NCBI GenBank assembly: GCA_024690965.1
Contig: JAILOG010000016.1
Span: 124,001 to 188,000 of the forward strand
From: Clostridiales bacterium
Lineage (GTDB): Bacteria; Bacillota; Clostridia; Oscillospirales; Acutalibacteraceae
Length of the DNA stretch: 64,000 bases
Direction of reading: 5' to 3'
A program made the position numbers and the translations under genes. The notes under the pieces were generated by a model. That model was not told where the DNA came from. It saw only the letters and a program-made list of their open reading frames with translations, and did no database searches. Position 1 is the stretch's first letter. The number at the start of each line of letters is the position of its first letter. Positions 44,945-54,343 of this stretch are shown here, in pieces.

Positions 44945-45874
44945 ATGACAGAATTTTATCCTGAAGGCGGACTTAAAGACAGAATAGACAACCGTTATTA
45001 TCTAAAAAGCCTTACAAATTTATCTCAGGCAAAGAATGAGCAAAGAATACTTGAAGCCCGAGCGATAGTATGCGACGCCCAACACAACCTTATAGTTGAT
45101 CTGGAATGTTGCAAGGGAATTATATATCGCGAAGAAGGTGCTCTTGGAATAAAAGAAGGAACTGTTCGTGATATCGCAGTCATATCAAGGGTAAACCGTC
45201 CTGTTTGCTTTGTCGTAACAGGCTTTGAAAAAGATGAAGTTGGTAATACAAGGGCTGTCCTGTCCCGTACGATAGCGCAAAAAAGGTGTATGCAAGAGTA
45301 TTTGTTGAAACTAACTCCCGGTGATATTATACCTGCAAAAATAACTCATATAGAGGCTTTTGGGGCATTTGCAGATGTTGGGTGCGGAATTGCATCGCTT
45401 ATGCCTATAGACACTATATCGGTATCGCGTATAGATAACCCGCGTCAGCGTTTTACCGTTGGTATGAATATTATGGCGGTGGTAAAGCTGAACGAAGGCG
45501 GCAGAATAAGTCTGAGTATGAAAGAATTACTCGGCACATGGCAACAAAACGCAGACAGATTCAGTATCGGAGAAACGGTATCGGGAATAATTCGCAGTGT
45601 GGAAGAATACGGCGCGTTTGTTGAACTGACGCCTAATCTTGCGGGACTTGCCGAACTTAAAAAGAATATCGCTCCCGGTATGCTCGCAAGCGTATATATT
45701 AAAAATATAATACCCGAAAAGATGAAGGTAAAGCTAATAATAATAGAAACCTTTGAAAATAATTACCGTCCCGAGCCGCCGTATTATTACATAACAGAAG
45801 GTCATTTGTCAACCTTTAAGTATTCACCCGACGGCTGTGAACGAAGCATTGTAACCGTATTTGACAAATGTTAA
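44945..45874 (+). CDS. S1 RNA-binding domain protein
   Basis: A 309-residue protein with two clear S1 domains: about 125-195 (GDIIPAKITHIEAFGAFADV) and about 208-275 (GETVSGIIRSVEEYGAFVEL). The N-terminal 110 residues are a third, diverged unit. It resembles the S1-like proteins of Clostridia that stand in for ribosomal protein S1 or act as RNA chaperones. ATG at 44945 follows TGGAGGT. Its stop codon overlaps the stop of the converging CinA-like gene (shared TTAA). Confidence 0.88.
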   Translation: MTEFYPEGGLKDRIDNRYYLKSLTNLSQAKNEQRILEARAIVCDAQHNLIVDLECCKGIIYREEGALGIKEGTVRDIAVISRVNRPVCFVVTGFEKDEVGNTRAVLSRTIAQKRCMQEYLLKLTPGDIIPAKITHIEAFGAFADVGCGIASLMPIDTISVSRIDNPRQRFTVGMNIMAVVKLNEGGRISLSMKELLGTWQQNADRFSIGETVSGIIRSVEEYGAFVELTPNLAGLAELKKNIAPGMLASVYIKNIIPEKMKVKLIIIETFENNYRPEPPYYYITEGHLSTFKYSPDGCERSIVTVFDKC

Positions 45875-46590
45875 TCCTGTATTACAACATGAAATAAAAA
45901 GTATATAACAATAAAGGAAGTCGCCAATATGCCAAGTCCTATTAAAATTGCAAGCAAGACTTTTGTGCTTCTTTGACCCATCTTTGACATTTTTGATATT
46001 TCGGCAGGTTCTTCGGAAACGTAAGAGCCTGCTCTTTCATTTATTGAATTAAGAAAAGAGTCAACATCATTTACTGCGGAAAAACTTATATCGTTTCGGC
46101 TGTCCTTAAGCTTTATATATCGCAAACCGTAAAAATCGGATATATATTTCATAAGAACGGGGCCCGAAATCGTATTTAATTCTTCGGGATCGTCGGGCAG
46201 CATAACTATCATTTGACGTCCGCTTTGGATAATAAATCCGCTGCTGTTTCCGCCGGGAGAGTCTATGCGCTTGCACTCTATTTTGCCTTTTCCTATGCTT
46301 TCTATGCTTTTAGACAGAATATCTACCGTGTTTGTTTCGTCTTGCCTTAAAAGCCCGCCTATTATAAACACAAGATTGCTTCTGTTTAGCGAGCCTTTAA
46401 GCTGTTCCGCAAAATCAAGCGGACTTGTGGCAACCATTACCTTAGTAAGCTTTAGGTCCGTGCTTAATAGCTTTTTGTTAAAAATATTCTGGTTTTTTCC
46501 TGTTTTGTGCGCAACATAAAACAATAATTCACACTGCATAGCTTCACCGTAAAGCGGCATATGCTTTCGCGCGCTGCCGCCGCCTTTCAT
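45871..46590 (-). CDS. CinA/MoaB-like domain protein with C-terminal membrane anchor
   Basis: About 239 residues. The centre aligns by eye with the CinA N-terminal (molybdopterin-binding-like) fold: NQNIFNKKLL matches the usual NTNxxxLxxxL, NLVFIIGGLLRQDETN matches the GGLGPTxDD loop, and SGRQMIVMLPDDPEELN matches the closing NGKxxxxLPGxPxEL. The active-site loop is altered. The C-terminus has one membrane segment (about the last 28 residues), so the domain would face the cytosol. It directly follows the sortase gene, whose N-terminus has a similar domain. The start is uncertain: TTG 46623, ATG 46590 and ATG 46539 are all possible; the last matches the CinA start best. Confidence 0.6.
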   Translation of the reverse strand: MKGGGSARKHMPLYGEAMQCELLFYVAHKTGKNQNIFNKKLLSTDLKLTKVMVATSPLDFAEQLKGSLNRSNLVFIIGGLLRQDETNTVDILSKSIESIGKGKIECKRIDSPGGNSSGFIIQSGRQMIVMLPDDPEELNTISGPVLMKYISDFYGLRYIKLKDSRNDISFSAVNDVDSFLNSINERAGSYVSEEPAEISKMSKMGQRSTKVLLAILIGLGILATSFIVIYFLFHVVIQD

Positions 46591-46610
46591 ATATAAATTT
46601 AAATAGATTT

Positions 46611-48434
46611 TTATTCTTCCCAAGATTCCGTTTGGGTCTCGCCCATGTCGTCACCGGGATTGTACGCATCTGTATCCACGACCGGGTTGTCCGATTGCTC
46701 CTGTGTTGACTCTATGTCGCTTATCTGCTCAGGTTCTTCACTTTGAGCAGACTCAGATGAGATTGTATCCGAATGTTCAGGGTCCGATGATTCTTCTTTG
46801 GCAGGTTTAGATGACGTTACCTTAGAGGCTACGTCGTTATAATCGGGGTTTTCGTTAACATAGTATATACCCGGGTCGGCGGAAGGACCTGAGATACCGT
46901 AGCCGTCGTACCAGCTTATTCCCCCGCTTGAATAGGCATTTTCAAATGTAGACGTCGCCGGGGGTATACCGCCTCTGTCCTGATACCATATCGTGGGATA
47001 AACAGGATTTGAATTATAATAAGAATTTGAAGTGTTAAACGCAAATCCGTTATCCTTTTCACCGGGTCGGACTTTGCGTGCCAAAACCACCGTTCTGAAC
47101 TCTTTATACTCGTAAGAACATGTAGAGAGCGTCATTAATGTGTCGTTTTCATTTACGGTAACGGGAGTGTTGATAAGCGAACGCGCCCTGCAAAGATAAA
47201 CGTAATTCATAAACTCCGAGTCATTATTAAACGAACCCATCAAATAATTAAAGAACACTCCGTGTTCGCTGCGTGTATTTGTAATAAATACGGCAAAAAC
47301 TACATACTCGCTCGTTTCTTTTCTGCTTGTAAACGTAAATGTGGGTGCAGACTGATAAAAATCCAAGCTTTTGTATTTGCAAATTTCGCTGAACATAAGA
47401 TCGTTACCGCTGTTGTGACCGTGCAGAATGACATTTTTGGAATCTACGCCTTTATTTGAGCGATAATCAATGAATATACTGCCGTAATTGCTTGTATTGC
47501 CGTTGAAATCCTGATACAGATATTTTTGATAAGACGCGTTGTCGGATTTACAATACAGCACCGGATAATCTATATTTTTTGTATTGGGAATATATATCCA
47601 TCCCTGAACTTCCTTATTTATTGCTATAAGAGTTTTAAACGAATCAAGCACATCGTCTTTTCCGTTATCTTTTTTAGTGTCGTTATCGGACGGTCCGTGG
47701 TCTGCGTCTGTTGCGTTATAATACAGATTTTTCAAATCGTCGTATGTATTCTGCACAGAAGCAGGCTCCAAAATTTTTGAATTGATTATAACACCTGCTG
47801 ATACCAGAACCGCGGCAGCCGCTATCATAAAGAACACCTTACGCGCGACTTCGGTAATACCGTCACCCTTAACGGGAATATAATACTTCCAAGAGGTCTT
47901 AGGCACACGCTTGCGCTCATATTCAAAAAGCTCAAATTCAACGCTTTCGTTTGTTTTTTCAATAAGGTCGGTGTTGTTAAGCCTGTCAACGGCTATTTTT
48001 GCCATTTCGGCGTCTGAAAGTCCCGAAAGCTCACTTTTTGGCAAAGCAACAAGGGTTATCTCTTTATACACGGTGAAGCAAGCCTTGTAACCGTTGCCTA
48101 TCTCGCCAAGCGAATATATTTCGTAAGTGCTTTCTTTTGTTTTTTTATCTGAGTCGGTGTTTTCAAGCTTTTTGCTTATTTTCTCAAATGCCTCTATTAC
48201 AGGACAAGTATCTGTTTTTCCCAATCCGTTAAATATGAATATAACGTCTATTTTGTTTTCATCCGCGGCGCTCTGCTTTAAAGTAGACAGAATTTTCCTG
48301 CTGTCATATCCTACAGATGTTTTATACAAAACGTTGATATCACGTTCTAATAATACGCTTGGTATATCGTTAGATTCCTGATTAGCAGTACGTTTTGATT
48401 TATTTTTATACAAATAGTATATCTCGGAATTCAT
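46611..48434 (-). CDS. Class B sortase with CinA/MoaB-like N-terminal domain and acidic tail
   Basis: A 607-residue protein with four parts. Residues 1-150 look like a degenerate CinA/MoaB-like domain (INVLYKTSVGYDSRKILSTL, DVIFIFNGLGKTD, ITLVALPKSEL). Residues 196-218 are a membrane segment. Residues about 255-455 are a class B sortase: ILHGHNSGNDLMF holds the catalytic histidine (His340), TLSTCSY the cysteine (Cys439) and FRTVVLARK the arginine (Arg447). Residues 457-607 are a Ser/Glu/Asp-rich tail without a recognised domain. Sortases join surface proteins to peptidoglycan or pili. An ordinary SrtB is near 250 residues. No sortase substrate with a clear sorting signal is seen nearby. Confidence 0.85.
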   Translation of the reverse strand: MNSEIYYLYKNKSKRTANQESNDIPSVLLERDINVLYKTSVGYDSRKILSTLKQSAADENKIDVIFIFNGLGKTDTCPVIEAFEKISKKLENTDSDKKTKESTYEIYSLGEIGNGYKACFTVYKEITLVALPKSELSGLSDAEMAKIAVDRLNNTDLIEKTNESVEFELFEYERKRVPKTSWKYYIPVKGDGITEVARKVFFMIAAAAVLVSAGVIINSKILEPASVQNTYDDLKNLYYNATDADHGPSDNDTKKDNGKDDVLDSFKTLIAINKEVQGWIYIPNTKNIDYPVLYCKSDNASYQKYLYQDFNGNTSNYGSIFIDYRSNKGVDSKNVILHGHNSGNDLMFSEICKYKSLDFYQSAPTFTFTSRKETSEYVVFAVFITNTRSEHGVFFNYLMGSFNNDSEFMNYVYLCRARSLINTPVTVNENDTLMTLSTCSYEYKEFRTVVLARKVRPGEKDNGFAFNTSNSYYNSNPVYPTIWYQDRGGIPPATSTFENAYSSGGISWYDGYGISGPSADPGIYYVNENPDYNDVASKVTSSKPAKEESSDPEHSDTISSESAQSEEPEQISDIESTQEQSDNPVVDTDAYNPGDDMGETQTESWEE

Positions 48435-48457
48435 ACTTATCCTCCTTTACAAAGGAA

Positions 48458-49630
48458 TCAAAAACCGATCTTCGTAACCTTTAAGTTGTTTAGTGCTTCC
48501 TCTATAAGTTCATCAAAACCGGCTGCGCGTTCGGCTTCCAAAACATATTTAAGCACGGGACGCGTACGCGGATGCTTTGGTGTGAACACGGTACAGCAGT
48601 CTTCATATGGTTGAATAGATGTTTCAAATGTTCCTATTTTTCTGGATATTTCTATAATATCCGCTTTATCCATTCCTATAAGCGGTCTGAAAACAGGCAT
48701 ATCTGCCGCTTCATCAGTGCAAACCATCGCCTGAAGCGTTTGGCTTGCCACCTGACCGAGGCTCTCGCCCGTTATAAGTGCGCTGCAATCGTCTTTCTCG
48801 GATATCCTTTGTGATATTTTCATCATAAGGCGCCTCATAATTATTGTAAACAGTTCTTCGGGACAATCTTTATGGAGCTTTTCCTGCAGCTTTGTAAAGG
48901 GCACTGTTATCATAATCATTCTGCCGGCGTATTTGGACACTATCTCCATCAGTTCTGCCACTTTTTGCTCGGCACGCTCGCTTGTATAAGGCGGACTTGC
49001 AAAATGTATTCCCTCAAGTACAAGACCTCTTTTTGCCATCATATACGCGGCAACGGGGCTGTCTATACCGCCGGAGATAAGTATTGCCGCTTTGCCTGAT
49101 GTCCCCGTGGGGATACCGCCCGCGCCTTTTATAACACCTGAGCGAATGTAAGCGTATTTGTCGCGAATTTCCACGGTAACTACAGTTTCCGGATTATGTA
49201 CGTCAACGGTAAGATGGCTGTATCTTGTAAGCAACGCGCCGCCTACCTCCGCCGAAATTTGCGGAGATGTAAGGGGGAATTTCTTATCGCTTCTTTTAGA
49301 TTCCACTTTAAAAGTAGAAGTCGTGCTCATGGTTTCCTCAAGATATTTCACCGCGGAGGATATTATAGTATTCATATCCTTTTCAACCGCCAGCGCGCGC
49401 GAGTATGCGACTATGCCGAATACGTGACCTATCCTGTCCGATACTTCGTCTATGTCTATATCATCACTCAGCGGTTCAACACACACAGTTGACTGGGCTA
49501 TGGATATCTCAAATTTCCCCAAAGGCTTTATCCTCTGTTTGATATTTTTAATCAATATATCTTCAAATGTTCTTCGGTTAAGACCTTTTAATACGATCTC
49601 TCCCAGTTTTATCAAAATTACTTCTTTCAT
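48458..49630 (-). CDS. thiI: tRNA 4-thiouridine synthase
   Basis: ThiI adenylates U8 of tRNA and inserts sulfur supplied by a cysteine desulfurase. The 390-residue protein has the NFLD and THUMP regions (about 1-165), then the PP-loop ATPase SGGIDSPVAAYMM and ALITGESLGQVASQT. The rhodanese domain of E. coli ThiI is absent, as is usual in Firmicutes. It lies downstream of a NifS-type desulfurase, its expected partner. Confidence 0.96.
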   Translation of the reverse strand: MKEVILIKLGEIVLKGLNRRTFEDILIKNIKQRIKPLGKFEISIAQSTVCVEPLSDDIDIDEVSDRIGHVFGIVAYSRALAVEKDMNTIISSAVKYLEETMSTTSTFKVESKRSDKKFPLTSPQISAEVGGALLTRYSHLTVDVHNPETVVTVEIRDKYAYIRSGVIKGAGGIPTGTSGKAAILISGGIDSPVAAYMMAKRGLVLEGIHFASPPYTSERAEQKVAELMEIVSKYAGRMIMITVPFTKLQEKLHKDCPEELFTIIMRRLMMKISQRISEKDDCSALITGESLGQVASQTLQAMVCTDEAADMPVFRPLIGMDKADIIEISRKIGTFETSIQPYEDCCTVFTPKHPRTRPVLKYVLEAERAAGFDELIEEALNNLKVTKIGF

Positions 49631-49673
49631 AATGATTGTTAAATAACCGTTCTATGTTATTTCCTTTCGGATG

Positions 49674-50807
49674 TTATTTTGCTCTCGCAAGTGTTGCGAT
49701 TCCCTTTTTTAAAGCCTCTGCGAAAATATCAACTTCCTCAACAGTATTATTTTTGCAAAAGCTTACTCTTATCGCGCTGTCGGCTGTCACTTTTTCCAAG
49801 CCCATAGCTGTAAGCACATAGCTTGGCTTGCCCTTTGCGCACGCCGATCCGCTGGAGACAAATATACCGTTCATCGCCAAAAAATGGAGCATTGTTTCGC
49901 TCCTTATCCCGAGCACACTGAAATTAACGATATACGGCGAGGCGTCGTCGGGTGAGTTTATGACCACCCCTTCAATTTCTTTAAGATGGTTTCTCAATCT
50001 TTCGTTAAGAACAGATACTCTTTCATTTGAGCCTGTAAGATTTATCTCTTTGCACGCTTCACAAAAAGCGGCTATGGCAGGCACGTTTTCCGTGCCGGGT
50101 CTTATTTTGCTCTGCTGTTCGCCGCCGTAAATAAGAGGTGTTATATGTACTCCCTTTTTTATGTAAAGCGCGCCTACGCCCTTTGGTCCGTGAATTTTGT
50201 GGCTGCTTATTGTAAGCAGATCGACTCCCAGTTTTGAGGGTTTAACATTCATTTTTCCGAATGCCTGCACAGCATCGCAATGCAAAAGCGCAGGGGCTTT
50301 TTTTTGCTTTATCGCTTTTGATGCAGATAAAACCGGTAAAACAGTTCCGACTTCGTTATTGACAAGCATAATGCTTACAAATACCGTATTATCGTTAACA
50401 GCTTCTAATATATCTTTTTCGCTTATATGCCCGTTTGAATCGGGTTTTATATATATAACCTCAAAGCCTTGGCTTTCAAGCTGCTTTATGGGCTCCAAAA
50501 CGCTGCTGTGCTCAATTTGCGTGGTTACAATCCTGTTGCCGAGCTTTTTTCTTGAATTACACGCGCCAAACACCGCAAGGTTATTTGCCTCTGTGCCGCC
50601 GGAGGTAAAATATATTTGGTTTTTGTCTGCCGAAAGCATATCGGCAATTGTTTTCTTGGCTGTTATTATCTCATTTTCGGCACGCATACCTTTACTGTGC
50701 AGAGAAGCAGCGTTGCCGTAGTTTTCATACATAACTTCATATGCTTTGTCGCAGGCTGCTCTGCAAACGGCTGTTGTTGCGCTGTTATCAAAATATATTT
50801 CACGCAA
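49674..50807 (-). CDS. NifS/IscS-type cysteine desulfurase (ThiI partner)
   Basis: A PLP enzyme that takes sulfur from cysteine and passes it on as persulfide. Counting from the upstream ATG at 50825, the PLP lysine is Lys210 in ISSHKIHGPKG and the acceptor cysteine Cys329 in SSGSACAKGKPS. Gene order with thiI indicates a role in tRNA thiolation (the NifZ/ThiI pair). The TTG at 50807 is preferred because it gives the usual N-terminus (REIYFDNSATT) and has a GGAG upstream, whereas the ATG at 50825 would leave a 13-base leader without a ribosome site. Confidence 0.92.
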   Translation of the reverse strand: MREIYFDNSATTAVCRAACDKAYEVMYENYGNAASLHSKGMRAENEIITAKKTIADMLSADKNQIYFTSGGTEANNLAVFGACNSRKKLGNRIVTTQIEHSSVLEPIKQLESQGFEVIYIKPDSNGHISEKDILEAVNDNTVFVSIMLVNNEVGTVLPVLSASKAIKQKKAPALLHCDAVQAFGKMNVKPSKLGVDLLTISSHKIHGPKGVGALYIKKGVHITPLIYGGEQQSKIRPGTENVPAIAAFCEACKEINLTGSNERVSVLNERLRNHLKEIEGVVINSPDDASPYIVNFSVLGIRSETMLHFLAMNGIFVSSGSACAKGKPSYVLTAMGLEKVTADSAIRVSFCKNNTVEEVDIFAEALKKGIATLARAK

Positions 50808-50845
50808 GTGATCTCTCACTCCCATATATTAATTATAACCTATTC

Positions 50846-50874
50846 ATTATACACCAAAAAGGCTTACACTTCAA
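50846..50874 (-). promoter_or_regulatory. Promoter for the nifS-thiI-sortase run
   Basis: On the minus strand TTGAAG (50869-50874) and a perfect TATAAT (50846-50851), 17 bases apart. Confidence 0.75.
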
Positions 50875-50888
50875 TATTTTTTGATTAA

Positions 50889-51920
50889 TTACAGCATTTC
50901 CGCAATGTCATATATGAGTCTTTCAGTTTTATCCCAACCGAGGCAAGCGTCTGTTATAGACTTTCCGTAGATCCCCTCGCCGACATTTTGCCGTCCATCC
51001 TCTATATAACTCTCTATCATAAAGCCTTTTACAAGACTGTTGATCTGCGAATTGTATTTTTTGCTGTTTAAAACTTCTTTTGCGATTCTTATTTGCTCAA
51101 AGGGGTTTTTTCCCGAATTTGAGTGGTTGGTGTCTATTATTGCCGCGGGATTTTGCAGGTTTCTCTTTTCGTACAGCTCGCAAAGTCTTATCAGATCTTC
51201 GTAATGGTAATTCGGAAGTTGCGCACCATGCTTGTTTACATAACCTCTGAGTACGGTATGAGCATATTTATTCCCCTGAGAATGTGCCTGCCATCCGCGA
51301 TAAATGAATGTATGCCTGTTTTGTGCGGCTGTTACGGCGTTAAGCATTACCTCAAGGTCGCCGCTTGTGGGGTTTTTCATACCTACGGGGATATCAAGAC
51401 CGCTTGCGGTAAGCCTGTGCTGTTGGTTTTCAACAGATCTTGCCCCAACCGCAACATAAGCCAATAGGTCGTCTAAGTATTTATGGTTTTCAGGATAAAG
51501 CATTTCATCGGCGCTTGAAAACCCCGTTTCGTTTAAGACTCTCATATGCATTTCTCTTATTGTGACTATTCCCTTAAACAGATCAGGGATATCTTGGGGG
51601 TTTGGCTGATGAAGCATACCTTTGTATCCCTCACCCGTTGTTCGCGGTTTATTTGTGTAAATACGGGGTATGATAAATATTTTGTCTTTTACTTTTTCCT
51701 GAACGGTGCGGAGCCTTGAAACATAGTCCAATACACTGTCTTCGTTATCCGCTGAGCATGGTCCTATAATAAGCAAAAATTTGTCAGACTTTCCGCTGAT
51801 AATATTCTTTATCTCCGCCTGTCGTTTTTCCACAATTTCGGCACAATTTGCCGAAAGCGGATACATTTCTTTTACTTCCATGGGTATTGCGAGCTTTTTC
51901 TCAAATTGCATATTCATCAT
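50889..51920 (-). CDS. 3-Deoxy-7-phosphoheptulonate synthase (AroG type)
   Basis: First enzyme of the shikimate pathway, condensing phosphoenolpyruvate and erythrose 4-phosphate. The 343-residue protein is the type I-alpha AroFGH form: IIGPCSADNEDSVLDYVSRL, PRIYTNKPRTTGEGYKG, GARSVENQQHRLTASGLD, and NHSNSGKNP. No regulatory domain is attached. GAGGTGA precedes the ATG. It is the last gene of the aromatic cluster. Confidence 0.95.
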   Translation of the reverse strand: MMNMQFEKKLAIPMEVKEMYPLSANCAEIVEKRQAEIKNIISGKSDKFLLIIGPCSADNEDSVLDYVSRLRTVQEKVKDKIFIIPRIYTNKPRTTGEGYKGMLHQPNPQDIPDLFKGIVTIREMHMRVLNETGFSSADEMLYPENHKYLDDLLAYVAVGARSVENQQHRLTASGLDIPVGMKNPTSGDLEVMLNAVTAAQNRHTFIYRGWQAHSQGNKYAHTVLRGYVNKHGAQLPNYHYEDLIRLCELYEKRNLQNPAAIIDTNHSNSGKNPFEQIRIAKEVLNSKKYNSQINSLVKGFMIESYIEDGRQNVGEGIYGKSITDACLGWDKTERLIYDIAEML

Positions 51921-51994
51921 AGCAGCATCACCTCATACAATATCATTTATAAAATGCCTCTCAAAAACATAGCATATTTTGATTTTCAGTCTTT

Positions 51995-52261
51995 TTAAAA
52001 CACCAAAGCGTATGCTTTTTCATAATCACGTCTTTTAACATAAATGTGATAAGTGAATGTGATATGGGTATCGTGTTCCCTGTAAGGCATATTGAATTTT
52101 TGATATACACCAACATCGATATTTGTTCCTATAATGCTTCTTGAACGCTTACCGAAACTCTCAAACGGTATATTGTTCTGTTGCAAAATAAGCTTTATTC
52201 TCGCTATTTCCTCAGGCGAGGAATCTTTGGCGAGAATTTTTCTGTTAAATATTGTTATCAT
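51995..52261 (-). CDS. Small conserved-looking protein, unknown
   Basis: An 88-residue protein with an alpha/beta look (IFNRKILAKDSSPEEIARIK, then FTYHIYVKRRDYEKAYALVF). The pattern of a residue-pair interface and a closing helix is like the small DUF2007 signal-transducing proteins, but I cannot confirm it. It lies inside the aromatic operon, between tyrA and the DAHP synthase gene, with no obvious role there. Confidence 0.6.
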   Translation of the reverse strand: MITIFNRKILAKDSSPEEIARIKLILQQNNIPFESFGKRSRSIIGTNIDVGVYQKFNMPYREHDTHITFTYHIYVKRRDYEKAYALVF

Positions 52262-52287
52262 ACAGTTCTTCCCTATTCTTGTTGTGT

Positions 52288-53145
52288 TTAATCAATATCA
52301 AAATAAGACCGTCTTTCGGTAGAAAGGCGCATTTTTTCTTTGAGCCCCTCAACATCGTCATTTTTTATCATTTGCTTGATTGAGTCAAATTCTTCGATAA
52401 ACTTGTCCATTTCTTCGGTAAGAAAATCTTTGTTGAGCAAAAAAAGCTCGCTCCACATCGTTTCGTTAATCTTGGCAATTCTTGTAAGATCTCTGAAAGA
52501 ATCTCCCGTATAATCGGCAAGGTGCTTATTATCACTGCATGTCATAAGCGATATTGCTATACAGTGAGTAAGCTGTGACACGAAGCCTATCATTTTATCG
52601 TGCTCGGAAGGTGTGAGAACGGATATTTTTCCAAAGCCCAATATTTTCGCGAGGCTTTCGCACCAATGTATCGCTTTGTGTGAATTTTTGTTTGTGGGCA
52701 CGACTATAAAGTTAGCGTCACGGAAAATCCTGTCGTCACTGTTTTGAACGCCGCGGTTCTCTTTTCCTGCCATCGGGTGGGCGGAAATAAACTCTACGTC
52801 GTCGCGCAAATCATTTTGGATATCGTATACTATTCCCGATTTTACACCTGTAACATCCGTAATAATTGCGCCGCTTTTCAAGAAATACTGGTTATCGGCT
52901 ATCCACTTTTTGAACACCTCGGGATAAAGCGCGATTATAATCGCGTCCGCCCTGCCTATAACATATTCGTCAGGCGTTGTATAGCCGTCGTCAATAATAT
53001 TGTTTTTAAGCGCATATTCTATCGCATATGGGTCACTGTCGATCGCTGTTATATTGTAACCGAGCCTTTTAAGCCCCTTGGCATAGCTTCCGCCTATAAG
53101 ACCTAAGCCCACAATAAGTATATTGCTGTCACTTATCCATTCCAT
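52288..53145 (-). CDS. tyrA: Prephenate dehydrogenase
   Basis: Oxidatively decarboxylates prephenate to 4-hydroxyphenylpyruvate in tyrosine synthesis. The 285-residue enzyme has the Rossmann motif IVGLGLIGGSYAKGLKRLG, the catalytic-region FISAHPMAGKENRGVQ with its histidine, and FVSQLTHCIA. No ACT or chorismate mutase domain is attached; a mutase is encoded separately at the head of the operon. ATG at 53145 with AGAGGT upstream is preferred; it overlaps aroA by 17 bases. Confidence 0.95.
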   Translation of the reverse strand: MEWISDSNILIVGLGLIGGSYAKGLKRLGYNITAIDSDPYAIEYALKNNIIDDGYTTPDEYVIGRADAIIIALYPEVFKKWIADNQYFLKSGAIITDVTGVKSGIVYDIQNDLRDDVEFISAHPMAGKENRGVQNSDDRIFRDANFIVVPTNKNSHKAIHWCESLAKILGFGKISVLTPSEHDKMIGFVSQLTHCIAISLMTCSDNKHLADYTGDSFRDLTRIAKINETMWSELFLLNKDFLTEEMDKFIEEFDSIKQMIKNDDVEGLKEKMRLSTERRSYFDID

Positions 53146-54343
53146 AAACACTTACCTCTGTATTTAATTTCTTTAACTCATCAAAAAAGTTTGGAAAGCT
53201 TTTGTTAACGGCCTCCGCGCCCTCAATAATTCCGCCTGTTACCGTGCAAAGAACAGCCATTGCCATAACTATACGGTGGTCGTTATGACCGTTTAGAGGC
53301 TCTTTTGGCGTTTTAAGCGTTGAAGGGAATATTACCATACTGTTCTCCCCTATCTCGCTTTTTATACCGAATCTCAAAAGCTCCTCAGCAATCGCAGAAC
53401 ATCTGTCGCTTTCTTTTATCTTCAAACGTTTTGTTCCCGTAAACACAGCTCCGTTTTGGGCAGCGGCTACCGCCATACACACAGGGCCTAAATCGGGGCA
53501 ATGAGAAAGGTCGAGGGTGGGGGTTCCTTCTTTCAACTGCCTGAAATAATCTATATACGCTTTGTCGCCCTGTAAGCTCTCGGGATCAAGTCCGCTGACC
53601 GTAACATTTCCGCCGGCGTAATTCAGCGCCTCAAAAAATGCGGCGTTTGAATAATCCCCCTCAACTGTTATATCAGCAGAACGGTACTTTTGTCCGCCGG
53701 AAATGTTGATAATATTGTTTTCTCTAACCGTGTCAACTCCGAAACGTTTCAGCACATTTATTGTCATATCTATATAAGGCAGGCTTTCCAAAGGCGGCAA
53801 TATTTCTATCACACTGTCGTCGTCAAGTAAAGGCAAAATAAAAAGAAGTCCGCTTACAAATTGGCTGCTTATATTCCCCTGTATGCGGTAATGCCCGGAT
53901 TTGAGTTTTCCGTTAATCGTAATTGAATTATCAGACCTTATATACTCTATACCGTTTTGCTTACACAGGTCCTTGTATACATCAAGCGGTCTTGATAAAA
54001 GCGTTTTGCTTCCTGTAAATGCCGTCTTTTTTCCCGATAGCATCGCAAGCGGTATCAAAAAACGCAGCGTGCTTCCGCACTCTCTGCAATTGAGCGTCGC
54101 TCCGGTAATATTTTCAATGTCTATACCGTTTACAGTACAAATCTCCCCGCTGTGAGATATTTCGGCGCCTAAAGCTTTAAGGCAATCAATTGTCGCAAGC
54201 ATATCCTGCGAGTGTGAAACGCCTTTTATAACGCTTGTCCCGTCTGCCAGTGCCGCGCAAATAAGCGCGCGGTGAGCGAAGCTTTTTGAAGGCGGCGCTA
54301 AAACGTTGCCGTAAGCGGTTGAAGGCTCAATTTTAACATTCAT
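53129..54343 (-). CDS. aroA: 3-Phosphoshikimate 1-carboxyvinyltransferase
   Basis: EPSP synthase joins phosphoenolpyruvate to shikimate 3-phosphate. The 404-residue protein has APPSKSFAHRALICAALA (substrate lysine and serine), a GTAL-like NCRECGSTLRFLIPLAML, GNISSQFVSG and the C-terminal RIKESDR-like LKIKESDRCSAIAEEL and NGHNDHRIVMAMAV. It is slightly short for the family but all motifs are present. It overlaps aroQ by four bases. Confidence 0.96.
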   Translation of the reverse strand: MNVKIEPSTAYGNVLAPPSKSFAHRALICAALADGTSVIKGVSHSQDMLATIDCLKALGAEISHSGEICTVNGIDIENITGATLNCRECGSTLRFLIPLAMLSGKKTAFTGSKTLLSRPLDVYKDLCKQNGIEYIRSDNSITINGKLKSGHYRIQGNISSQFVSGLLFILPLLDDDSVIEILPPLESLPYIDMTINVLKRFGVDTVRENNIINISGGQKYRSADITVEGDYSNAAFFEALNYAGGNVTVSGLDPESLQGDKAYIDYFRQLKEGTPTLDLSHCPDLGPVCMAVAAAQNGAVFTGTKRLKIKESDRCSAIAEELLRFGIKSEIGENSMVIFPSTLKTPKEPLNGHNDHRIVMAMAVLCTVTGGIIEGAEAVNKSFPNFFDELKKLNTEVSVYGMDK

